A stretch of 64,000 bases of DNA from Dipteronia dyeriana. Taxonomy: Eukaryota > Streptophyta > Magnoliopsida > Sapindales > Sapindaceae. The translations under genes and the position numbers were made by a program. The notes under the pieces were generated by a model. The model saw only the letters and a program-made list of their open reading frames with translations, did no database searches and had not been told where the DNA came from. This document shows positions 1 through 10,086 of the stretch, one piece after another (positions within the stretch are counted from its first letter, which is position 1; each line of letters opens with the position of its first letter). Where the stretch lies: the NCBI GenBank assembly GCA_032871835.1, contig CM065301.1:37208405-37272404 (forward strand), read 5' to 3'.

Positions 1-1518
1 GATTGCAGGGCCAATATCTCTCAGTTCCGATCGAATTGTTTGTTCTACTACCTATGGATTGAAAGCCCCGGGAGTCTAGTTTCCGGCGCACTTTACGGAT
101 CACAATTCCAATATTTCTAGAAGAAGTTATACGCAATTAAGTAACCAAAGGTCAGTGCTGGAAAGTCAACCGCGGGCTAGACCGCCGTCCAGGCACAAGA
201 CCTAGCCAGTGGTCTACGGAGCGGTACATGGCAGAGGAATTCCACGGTCTGGACCGCAGTGACCTCCGAAGTGACCCAGACCGCAGTTTGACAGATTTTT
301 GGTAGAGAACCACTCTGAATTGGTCTAGAATTGTTCCAAAACTTCTCAAATCAAATTCTAATGATTTTAGAATACTAAAACATGTTTAATAAACTTCCTA
401 AACTCAAATTATGAGTCAAACATCAAAAGAGGAAATTCAATTTAGGAAAGGATTCTCATTCCTTGTTTCATTATACTTTCCAACTTGAAGGATTTCCTAA
501 ACCTAAGAAGAATCGGGGGTTCACAAGGAAAAATCACCTATAAATACTTCATATTCTTTGCAATTCAAAAAGATACAAGCCAAGGGAGGTCCCAAGCCAC
601 CAAGGGGCCTGTCCCCCACCACTCCATCACCATACACCTTCCATTCATCTTTACACATCGAATATTCAAAGACGAAGAAGAATTATCATTGAAGACTTGA
701 AGAACTCATTGAAAGCCAATATGGGTTTTATCTTTTCTTTCTCTTTTCTTTATATTTTCATGATGTGTAACTAATTCCATAGCTAGGGAATCAATGAACC
801 TTTTGTGAATGCTCATGTTTGGATTGATAATATTATTTCATCAACTCGATTCTTGATTTCTTCATTGCTCTTAATTGCTTGACTCTCATTAGTTTTAATA
901 TTTATTCGCACCATAGACCAAGGGTGGATAATTATTTGGCATTATTTTAGGGTTAAGACTATCTGAGAATTAGGGTTAGAGTATAGACCAAACCTAACCT
1001 TGATTAATTCTTTTTGGAACGAATGAATTTTATCGTTAGCATAGACCAAGCATGGTATAGAATTTGGTTCTTATTTCTTACGCTTAACAGGTTTCCGATC
1101 ATTGTTCACACCATAGACCAAGGGTGAATAGTGGTTGAGAATACTTGACTCATCGCATGATCATACGGTAATAGTCATATTAAAGATAAAGAATGAACCC
1201 TTGAATTGATTGAATTTTGTTTACAAATTAATCAATGCATTGAGTGTTCATAATAGGGGATCATTGATGACCTAGTGCTTTCTCACCCTTGACCACAACC
1301 AAATCCTTTCAATTGCTTTCTTTAGTTTAATTTAATTTAGTTTTAGTTTTAATTCAATCTTCAAACAATATTTTGGTTACTTTTAATATAGATTTAATTA
1401 GAATTAGATTTAATTGGTAAATCTCTAATCCTCGTGGGAACGATCCTTACTTGCCGTTGTACTTATCTTCACGATTTGTGCACTTGCGAGTATTGTTTTT
1501 ATAAACACGATTACAACA
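1..1518 (+). mobile_element. LTR-like fragment (left end outside window)
   Basis: No convincing long ORF is present. The right part has the look of a plant Ty3/Gypsy LTR 3' end: a conserved-looking block at about 1434-1475 (cgtgggaacgatccttactt) followed by an AT-rich tail that ends in ttacaaca at 1518. No PBS of the tggcgccg or tggtatcagagc type follows, so this would be a solo LTR or the 3' LTR of an element lying to the left. The first 350 bases are GC-richer than the rest, with repeated ccgcagt/gaccgcag words. The orientation and the exact right border are inferred from the CA end. It separates element A from its missing 5' LTR, so it probably inserted into A. Confidence 0.5.
909..1127 (+). 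repeat. Quasi-periodic atagaccaa repeats inside the LTR fragment
   Basis: The 9-mer atagaccaa occurs at 913, 983, 1041 and 1113, that is at spacings of about 70, 58 and 72 bases. The first and last copies share a longer context (caccatagaccaagggtg). The spacing suggests an eroded tandem array of roughly 60-70 bp within the LTR. Confidence 0.6.
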
Positions 1519-2370
1519 ATCAATTAATTCGATTAAATCCCTACTAAATGGACCTAATAATGTTTTAGTTTCAATAGTTAAAACTTGGTAACAAATGTTG
1601 AATAATTATAGCCTTATTAAATTGTTTATATATATTAGAATTATTACTAATAGATTATATTTTTAAATGTTAAAAATCATAATAATTTATTAGTTAATTA
1701 GAATTAGATTCTAATACATAAAGTTTAATGTGCTAGATGACTAGATTAAAATTAGCCATTTAATCTTGTAGAAATCTAGGTGCATTAATAAATACAGAAA
1801 AGCCTAATTATAAAATAATGAGTGGGAGAGGGATATATGCCATTATATCCCATGGTCTTCATAATTAGTTCAACACCGTGGGATTCGAGTGGGGCCTCGT
1901 GACGACTTTGTTTTCATCCTCTCTAAGGAGGGTTTCCACAAAGGTCAATATCAAGGTTGACTTCCTAACAGATAGGATTTCTGAGGGTATTTCAGGATTG
2001 ACCGACCCTAAGGCGGCAATTCTCAAGTTATGCTCATAAGATCTGAAATGATGGGTTTACACTCATAAGGTTTTAATTAAACTTGGTTAATTAAAAACCT
2101 AACTGAATAAGCGATGGTTGAGTGATATTAGAATAAGAGTTATTCTAATATATCATATGATTGAGAATGCCTCGATCTAACAAGCAAGAATTTGATTGAC
2201 GCTAAGGCGGCACTTGCTTTTGGTATGTTAGATTATCGTGGCGTAGTAACTAGTTTTTAGGAATGTTCTTGTTCACTAAACATGTCCATACATCATTTTT
2301 AATTTTATGCCAAACCATTCGCACTTGTTATGAATGTATGACGGAATGAATTTCTTATTTTATGTTTATC
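1519..2370 (+). other. Untranslated leader of Copia A
   Basis: No ORF. The stretch about 1810-2250 aligns by eye with the leader of Copia C at about 37850-38240. Shared words include caac(a/c)(t/c)cgtg(g/a)gatt, ttttcatcctc, and the run of blocks leading to the gag start. This supports a leader role for a Copia element. The first 300 bases are AT-rich and carry nothing recognisable. Confidence 0.55.
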
Positions 2371-2819
2371 TCAACCATGTCATCTACACTCTTACAAATT
2401 CTTACAAATGATAAATAAATTGGTGATAACTTCATAAAATGGAAACATCATGTCAATGCAATTCTGGTCACCAAGGACCTTAAGTTTGTGCTTACGAAGG
2501 AATTTCCTCTCGTGCCTGTTGGAAATACCGCACGTACTGTTGGTGAGGCATACGAGAAATAGGTCTCACCTGATAAGAAGGCCCAAACATATATGTTAGC
2601 AAGTATGATAGACTTTCTTATCACAAAGCACGAAGCAATGCCATCCACATTCGAAATAGTGGAGTTATTGTAGGCTATGTTCGGACAGCCCTCTTAGCAA
2701 AAGCGAAACGAAGTTGTTTATTCCGCTATTCTCGCTCGTATAAAGGAAGGTTCATTAGTTCGGGAACTTGCCCTGAGCTTGATGGATTACTTTAACATGA
2801 TAGAAATCAATGGTGAGGC
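2371..2819 (+). pseudogene. gag: Gag, N-terminal part, of Copia A (broken)
   Basis: Plus-strand translation gives a UBN2-type Copia gag core: a FIKWKHHVNAIL segment, then DLKFVLTKEFP, then HEAMPST and MFGQPS. Together these match the usual order of the capsid-like domain that packages element RNA. In-frame stops occur at several points, for example before VSPDKKAQ and before AMFGQPS. The reading ends at MIEINGEA where element B begins, and the same protein resumes after 12555. The start codon is not certain; an ATG lies near 2377. The family is well known from plant Copia elements; the assignment to A rests on continuity across the insertion. Confidence 0.75.
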
Positions 2820-5288
2820 TGTTAGGATTATACTCGATAGCAAGAGTGTAATATTGTAATTAACAATCTTTTCATATGAATAAAGTGATTTCTTGTTTAA
2901 CAAATCTTATAGCATTTATAGTTTAATTATTATAATTGTCAAAAGTAAATAATCATAAGGTCAAAAGACTATGAGAAAAGAAGAATTGTTCATACATCTA
3001 GATATGTATGAGGTAGACACAATTCTTTAGTTAGTCTTGAATAATATTCACAACTTAAGATAGAAGATTGGGCGCCTTTATCTTGTTAAAGTTGCAGATT
3101 CTTTTGCTAGCATTTGAGTGGGATCAAATGTGTTATGATCAGTCTAAAATCATCAGAGTGTGGTGTCTTTGGGTAAAAGAATCTAGTGCACTGGGTGCAT
3201 TGAATAGGATCAAAATGAAATACTTTATCTAGAACCGTCAATGTATAAAAGTTTTCATTTGAGAACAATCAGAGAGTCTATATTAATCCTGAGATAAATG
3301 ATGGACTTATAGTTGCAAGTGTTATCATTTGAGCTATCAATGAATACGATTATATAGCATAGTCTATCCTCGATAGTTTGGTGGTATTCATTTGTTAATC
3401 CATAGAGGACTTCATTTATAGATACGGACATCGTGGCTCCATTTATTGAATGAGAGTAGAATACCATCATATGGATATTTTAAGGTATTGGATATTAAAT
3501 CTTAACGTTAAGTTTTCAATAGTGTCTATTGAAACATGGCTTCTGGACAAGTCAAAATATCCAAGTTCAAAATGTGGTCTTATGAGTAAATATGGTAACT
3601 TGGAGAGCTATAGGCGGTCTATGAGCTCTTGGCCATTTCTGGTATTCTTCACGAGGATACACTTTCTCCAATAAGGTTGTTTAGGGTTCGAATGAGTAAC
3701 ATCAACTTATTCTATCTTTATTTAAGAGTTCAATTTTAGTTCTTTAATGGAATTAACTAAAATTAAATCGATCGGACCTAAGTGAATCATTTGTTGATTG
3801 TGATTGGGTTGTGTCTATCGGAGCTTAAATTTAGATAACCCGTCAAAATCCCTTATCCACATGAACTTGCATGGATCACTTGATATATTCTACCGGACTA
3901 ATAGGGGTCCATCTAGAATTGTAATAAGGCATGTGAACTTGTTTCTTTTTGTAAGAATAGGTCTAGTTCACATGTGGACTTTTTTATTAAGGTCCAATGG
4001 ATTTAATAAAATGAGAAAAATAATATATGGCCTTAATACTATGTATGGGCGGCAATAGCTATGGATAATAGCTTTAATATATTATTTTATTTTATAATTT
4101 AATTAAATAGCAATTAATTAATTGTTTGATTAATTAATTATTTAATTAAAAGTCAAAATTTTTTCCTATTAGGAGATGGTCTCCTAAAACTATACTATTA
4201 TTGGTAGTATAGTTAATGTTAAAGACTATATTTGATAAGTAGATAAATAAAAGGAGTTATTTATCTAATCAAATTAGGAAGTCTTTAATATGGTTACAAA
4301 CACACTATTTAGTAGGATTAGGAGTCTTGGTGTAGGAAAGAATTCTTTTTGGATAAGGATTCTTGGTCACTAAGTAAAACTACTTAGTTGTAGAATTCTT
4401 ATTTGATAAGGATTCATAACCACCAAGTTAATCTACCTAAGGATAGGATTCTTGTTTATCAAGTAATCCTTCTTAGGAAAGATTGAACTCTCCTAACCTA
4501 TATAAAAGACCAAAATTTCATCCAACACAATATAGTTATAGGAGTAGTTAGTTTTTTTTTTAGATAAGGATTCTAACTACCAAATAAATCCACCTAAGGA
4601 AAGGATTCTTGCCAACCAAGTGAATCTTTCTTAGGAAAGGATTTATGAACCTATATATATGTGTGAATAACTTCGGTCTTGACTAAGGTATTAGAGAGGA
4701 ATTTCGGCCAAGCTTTATTTGAGAAAGAAAAAGTTTCGGCTATTATAGGAATTTTGAGGGAGAAAAATCTGTTTTTACTCTAGACAAAATTCGATCATCT
4801 CTAATCAGTAGTGTGTGAATTCGGCCAAGTAGAGAAAAAAGGGGAACGTTTTTGTATTCGATAGTATACTAATATCCTTTACATCAAAAGGGTTTTGTGT
4901 ACAACATCGAATCAAGGTTCACGCGAGTTACAATCAAATTGATTGATAATTCACAAGTGACCGAACGTTCTTGGATTTTTCTCTTGGAGGATATTTGTAA
5001 CTAACAAAGAAAAGATATTTGCTTTGTCTCCATCCTCAAGAATACAATTTAAAGAAAGGGAGCTTACACTCCTAGGTGATTCACTTTCGTGATTGGATTA
5101 GAAGATCTTGCGGAATTAATTCGGCACTTGTTCAATCGTCACGTGAAAAGGTACGATACTTTTATATACATCAATTAATCTAGGGTTAAGGTTCTCGTTG
5201 CATAAAAGGAAAAGAAAAAAATTTACACAAACCCTAATCTCTTTTTTTCTCACGCTTCCGTTGCTTTTCTAAACCGTTTTTCCCTACA
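2820..5288 (+). repeat. 5' LTR of Copia B
   Basis: Direct repeat of 10087-12554, about 2.47 kb, which is long for a Copia LTR. Begins TGTTAGGATT and ends TTCCCTACA just before the PBS. It would hold promoter and RNA-processing signals. A TATA-like tataaaag lies at 4500-4507. Short ORFs inside it (for example 3804-4058) recur in the other LTR and look like chance ORFs, not genes. Confidence 0.9.
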
Positions 5289-5290
5289 AT

Positions 5291-5308
5291 TGGTATCAGA
5301 GCCTGGTT
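5291..5308 (+). promoter_or_regulatory. Primer binding site of Copia B
   Basis: The sequence tggtatcagagcctgg starts two bases after the LTR end. It is complementary to the 3' end of plant initiator tRNA-Met, the usual primer for plant Copia minus-strand DNA synthesis. Confidence 0.9.
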
Positions 5309-6690
5309 GTACCCTTGATTAATTGATGTATGTGTTCATGAATCTTTTTATTTTATTGTATATATGCATGTTTTAGAAATAGATGGCACTCTAGGTATTC
5401 GCATATATATTTACATTGGAATGTATTGATATATATATATGTTTTATATGTGGATTGTTATTGCTCAATTTTGGTCCTAGAATTTCAATGTAAATTTTTT
5501 TTGGGATTGTAACAAGAAGGGTGGTCTATTATCGCCATAATTTCCTTCTTGGTAGTTGCTAAGTTTTTTTTTACTTTGTTGTTGTAATAAAAAAATACTG
5601 CAGTATTTTGTCATGTAAATTCTTCTGTAATACATTCAAGTTTTGAAGACTCGAAGGTTTGAAGAATTAGGAGTAACCGGAACAAGTTTGGGACCGTCCA
5701 AGCCGTAACAACGAACGTGCATGCGAAGAGCGTGCAACCACGTTTGTTGTGGCGTGGGCTGCGCACAGCAGCCCTTGTGGTAACCATGGGCTGCGCATGG
5801 CAGCCCTTTATGGGCTTGTGACATGCGCACACGAATTGGTAAGGGCAAGGGGTGCGCATGCCCATGGGAGGTAGCCGAGGGAGTCCGAACTACGAAGGTC
5901 GCTTGAAGACTTGTTCGCCAAGAAAGAAGTTCTTATATTCTAAGATATATGTAATTTACTTGTTTTTCTAGGATGGACCAAAATTGTAGCTATTTATATT
6001 TTTGTAAATATTGCAATGTTTGTCATTGTTTGATAACATGTCATATAGAATAGGAGTGCCACTCATATATCTCTTTTGGTATGAACATGCATTGAATGGT
6101 TTAAGTATCTAAATTGGCATCTAGATAACTTGGTAAATCATTCTTTGGAATTCGATCACACGCCTTAAGCAATTGAGTGGGAGAAGGTGTTTTGGAACAC
6201 CTACGGCCTCCAAGTTTAGTTGAGCTTTATGTTTCGTGATTAACCTCCCAAAAGGTATTCATGATTGGAATTTAGCAAGATACTTCCTTACAAGGATAGA
6301 CTAGACAATTAGCCCAAACGATATCTACTCCCAAATGAGGGGTATTTGTGAAGGACTATATTGAAGTTCGATAACTTGGTAACACACTCAATGTGAGTTT
6401 ATTAGTATCCTCCCAAGAGTTCTTGTTAATAAAATCACAAGGCTAAAATTGAAAACGTTGGTTGTTATGTTAACAATTAGGTGGGACCTAGTCTAACTAG
6501 TAAATGGTGCGTACTCCCAAAGGAGGCATGACATTTATGGGTGTTGGATCACCGTTGAATTTTTACAATTGAATTATTTCATTTAATTCAAGATAAATAT
6601 TCAAAAGTGCTTTATCATGATTATTTACTTATATAATTTTTTTTAATATAAAGAAATCATAACCCCATCCCTAATCAATATCCTAAAAAG
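5309..6690 (+). other. Untranslated leader of Copia B
   Basis: About 1.4 kb between PBS and gag with no credible gene. Mostly AT-rich, with one GC-rich island (about 5690-5880) that holds two identical-stem hairpins. The later part (about 6150-6560) contains the block agtgggagaaggtgttttgg and repeated tcccaaa-type words. Such long leaders are common in this group and would hold the packaging and dimerisation signals. The minus-strand ORFs here overlap the palindromic island and look spurious. Confidence 0.6.
5756..5806 (+). other. Twin 7-bp-stem hairpins in leader of Copia B
   Basis: Two copies of GGGCTGC-5 nt-GCAGCCC occur: 5756-5774 with loop gcaca and 5788-5806 with loop gcatg. Both stems are perfect and identical, 13 bases apart, in a GC-rich island within an otherwise AT-rich leader. 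The second loop sits in a larger palindromic context (ccatgggctgc). A structured RNA role such as dimerisation or packaging is inference. Confidence 0.65.
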
Positions 6691-7160
6691 ATAATACTTT
6701 AAACTAATGATAATTATGTCACATGGAAAAGGAATATTGGGTTGTTGTTGCAAATTGAAAAGTATAAGTTCATTCTGTATATTCCTTAACAACCAAAACT
6801 AATGAATCTACTTAGGAGCAAAGAGATGAGTATCAATAGTGAAAGTCTTTATAAAAGATGGCTAAATGTACGTTACATTATGGCCATCATCTCCAACGTG
6901 TTGCAACAGCAACATGAAGGAATGGAGACTGCTGCCGATATTATAATGTCTCTAAACAAGGATTCATATGGTTGGTAAAGTTGCTACTGTTAAGACCCGT
7001 TAGAAGGTCAAGAGAAAACATAAGAAAAAGAAACTTGAGCCTTCTTAGAAGGAGACCAAGAAAGTAACCAAGTTCAAAGGAAAGTGTTTCTTTTGTGGTG
7101 AAAAGGGTCAAAGGAATAGACTGGATAAGAATGAATTCAACTTGCATTTAGAAAATGGAT
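6690..7160 (+). pseudogene. gag: Gag remnant of Copia B
   Basis: The plus strand reads NDNYVTWKRNIGLLLQ, then KYKFIL, then a segment with ISNVLQQQHEGMETAAD, the capsid-like part of Copia gag. It next jumps, after stops and frameshifts, to a basic segment and a damaged zinc knuckle (about 7083-7115, CFFCGEKGQRNR) in which the histidine and final cysteine are lost. It is much shorter than an intact gag (compare element C), so an internal deletion is likely. Protease sequence is not recognisable after it. Confidence 0.65.
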
Positions 7161-7349
7161 CGTTGGTGTCTGCTAGTGTAGTGGGAGATATTAGAATCAA
7201 TTATGATTCTTATAGGCATTTAGATTTAATAAAACGTTTCTTATGTACCACAATACAAGAGGAATTTAATTTCAGTCTCTTGTCTAAATAAATTTGGATA
7301 TTCGGTTAATTTTAATAAAGGTTTTATTATTAGTAATAATGACAAAATT

Positions 7350-8260
7350 ATTTGCTAAGGTACATTGGAAAATGGTTTATTCTATTTGCATGGAAATATC
7401 TCTCACTTGTTAGACACGGAATCAACGGAACCTAATCATAAAAGAGTAAAATTATCAAAAGATGAAACTTACCTATGGCATTTGCGCTTAGGTCATATTA
7501 ACCTTAATAGGATTAAAAGATTGGTATGTGACGGACCTCTAAGTGACTTAAAGGTTGATGATCTACCAACTTTAGAATCTTGTTTGGAAGGTAAAATGAC
7601 CAAAATGTCGTTTACGACCAAAGGCACAAGAGCCATTGAATGTTTAGGATTGATACACACTGATGTGTGTGGACCTATGAGCATTCAAGCTAGAGGTGGA
7701 TATGAGTACTTCATCACTTTCATGGATGATCACTCAAGATTTGGCTATGTGTATCTCATAAGACATAAGTCAGATGTTTTTGATATGTTCAAAGCATTTA
7801 AAGCTGAAGTGGAAAATCAGCTTGAGAAACGTATAAAAATCTTGAGGTCTGATTGTGGTGGAGAATATCTATCTGGTGAGTTTCAGCAATATCTTATTGA
7901 CAATGGAATAATTTCTCAATTTTCTGCACCAGGCACACCTTAACAAAATGGGGTGGCAGAAAGGAGAAATAGAACTCTTTTGGATATGGTTAGGTCTATA
8001 TTGAGTTATTCAACGCTCCCTAGTTCTTTTTGGGGATATGCTTTACAAACTGCCATGTATATTCTAAATGATGTACCATCTAAGTCGGTTCCTAAAACAC
8101 CGTATGAGTTGTGGACTGGGCGAAAGCCTAGTTTACAACACTTAAGGATATTTGGATGTCCTGCGCACTTGTTAAAAGGAAAGACAGAGAAGATTGAGTC
8201 CCGTTCAGAAACATGCATATTTGTAGGGTATCTAAAAGGAACAAAATGATATTATTTTTA
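7350..8260 (+). pseudogene. pol: Copia B integrase (GAG-pre-integrase plus core)
   Basis: A near-continuous plus-strand frame. The zinc-binding HHCC part is LWHLRLGHINLNRI, followed by LESCLEGK (the first cysteine is retained). The catalytic core shows HTDVCGPM (first Asp), FMDDHSRFGYVY (second Asp) and RSDCGGEY (Glu). It continues through [22 protein letters not shown] and [11 protein letters not shown]. The TAA at 7941-7943 replaces the usual glutamine codon (CAA to TAA), and a second stop lies near 8248. The catalytic residues themselves are present. The role would be joining element DNA to host DNA. Confidence 0.85.
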
Positions 8261-9310
8261 TAGTCCTTCAGATCTTAAAGTATTTGTTTTGACAAATGCT
8301 AAATTTCTAGAAGAGGACTATATGAATAATTTGGTGCCTAAAAGTAGAATTGTCCTAAATGAGCTTTTAGGAGATACAATTCCACAAGAGGTTTCGCAAC
8401 CAAGCCCAATTGTAAATTCCGTACCAACATAAGATCAACAATCCACCATACCTCATCGTAGTGGGAGGGTTGTTAGATAACCTGAAAGATACATCGGTCT
8501 AGGAGAATCTGTAGAGAATCTTACGGACGACGATGATCTCTATACGTACAAAGAAGTAATGGAAGATGTTGATTATCGCCATTGGCAAAAGGCAATGCAA
8601 TCCAAAATTGAATCTGTGTTCAAAAATAAAGTCTAGCCTCTTGTAGACTTGCCAAAAGGGATAAAACCCATCGGGTGCAAGTGGGTATACAGGAGGAAAA
8701 GAGGAATGGATGGAAAGGTGGAAACCTATAAAGCTAGATTGGTAGCTAAAGGTTATACACATAAGGAAGGTATCGATTATGAAGAAACCTTCTCTCCTGT
8801 GGCCATGCTTAAATCCATTAGGATACTCTCATCCATTGCGCCATCTCTAGACCTAGAGATTTGGCAAGTGGACGTCAAGACAGCTTTCCTTAATGGAAGT
8901 CTTGACGAAAGCATCTATATGATGCAACCAAAAGGATTCATTGAAAAGGGCCAAGAGGAAAGGGTATGCAAGTTGTAAATATCCATATATGGATTGAAGC
9001 AAGCATCCAGATCCTGGAACATAAGGTTCGATCAAGCCGTTAAAGGTTTTGGATTTATTCAAAAAATTGATGAACTTTGTGTATACTAAAGGATTAAAGG
9101 CGACAAGTTGGCTTTCCTAGTTCTTTACGTTAATGATATACTACTCATCGGAAACGATGTAGGTGTTTTGACATCAATAAAAGAATGGTTAGCAAAACAA
9201 TTTGATATGCAGGACTTGGGGGAAGCAAGTTATATTCTTGGTATCCAAGTCATAAGGGACAGAAAGAATAGAACGATTGCATTATCCTAAGCTTCATACA
9301 TAGATAAAAT
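8261..9310 (+). pseudogene. pol: Copia B reverse transcriptase
   Basis: Plus-strand reading gives KPIGCKWVYRRKRGMDGK, LVAKGYTHKEGIDYEETF, WQVDVKTAFLNGSLDES, IYGLKQASRSWN and LYVNDILLIGNDV, in the normal order of the RVT_2 fold. The catalytic motif is YVND instead of YVDD, so one metal-binding aspartate is lost. Stops interrupt it at about 8479, 8635 (a TGG to TAG change), 8976 and 9288 (a CAA to TAA change). The RT would have copied element RNA into DNA. Confidence 0.85.
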
Positions 9311-10072
9311 CTTGTCTAGGTTTTCCATGCAAGATTCCAAGAAAGGTATGTTACCTTTCAGGCATGGAATCAAACTTTCTAAGGAACAAGTTCCTAAGAA
9401 TGAGCATGAAGAGCAATTCATGAGTAGGGTTCCATATGCATCGGCAGTTGGAAGTCTCATGTATGCAATGCTGTGCACTAGACCAGATATTTGTTTTGTT
9501 GTAGGCATAGTTAGCAGGTTTCGATTGAAACCTGGTCCTGATCACTGAACGGCAGTCAAGCATATTTTCAAGTATCTTATGAGAACAAGAGATTATATGC
9601 TTGTATACTCTATAGGGTATTTAATTCCCGTTGGGTATACAGATTTTGATTTTCAGTCAGATTCAGACTCTAGGAGATCAACATCAGGATCTGTGTTTAC
9701 TATTGGAGGAGGGGCAATCATATGGAAGCCGAGTATGTTGCCGCATGTGAGGCTGCTAAAGAGGATGTCTAGCTCCGCTAATTCTTGATTGACTTAGAAG
9801 TGGTTCCTGATACGAATAAGCAGATCACTATCTATTGTGACAATAGTGGAGCAGTGGCTAATTCGAGAGAACCAAGAAGTCATAAGAGAGGGAAACACAT
9901 TGAAAGAAAGTATCATCTTCTAAGGGAAATTGTGCATAGGGGTGACGTGACAATTACCAAGATCGCGTCAGCAGAAAATCTAGCGGATCCCTTTACAAAG
10001 GCTCTTCCTCAAAAGAGTTTTGATGGGCATCTAGAGAACATGGGGATGAGAGATATGACACATTTGCTATAG
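9311..10072 (+). pseudogene. pol: Copia B RNase H region and pol C-terminus
   Basis: Contains the connection region (YASAVGSLMYAMLCTRPDI), then TSGSVFTIGGGAIIW, and after a gap the C-terminal RNase H block from 9785: YCDNSGAVANS, HIERKYHLLRE and DPFTKALPQKSF, ending with a stop at 10070-10072. By comparison with element C, about 40 nt are missing at 9725, where the tryptophan codon runs straight into the EAEYVAACEAAKE block. The deletion joins at a short tgg(a) repeat and shifts the frame. TGA at 9546 replaces a tryptophan codon. Confidence 0.8.
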
Positions 10073-10086
10073 AGCAAGTGGGAGAT
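10073..10086 (+). promoter_or_regulatory. Polypurine tract of Copia B
   Basis: The purine-rich run gcaagtgggagat lies directly before the 3' LTR start (TGTTAGG at 10087). It is the expected plus-strand primer and matches the tracts of elements A and C. Confidence 0.75.

Noticed and set aside
3804..4058. ORF of 84 codons in the 5' LTR of B, with a similar ORF at 11071-11361
   Set aside because: Its presence in both copies follows from LTR duplication. The differences are as often nonsynonymous as synonymous, so no sign of selection on protein.
5611..5865. Overlapping cysteine-rich ORFs on the minus strand in the leader of Copia B
   Set aside because: They arise from the GC-rich palindromic island. 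They overlap each other in different frames and resemble no protein I know.
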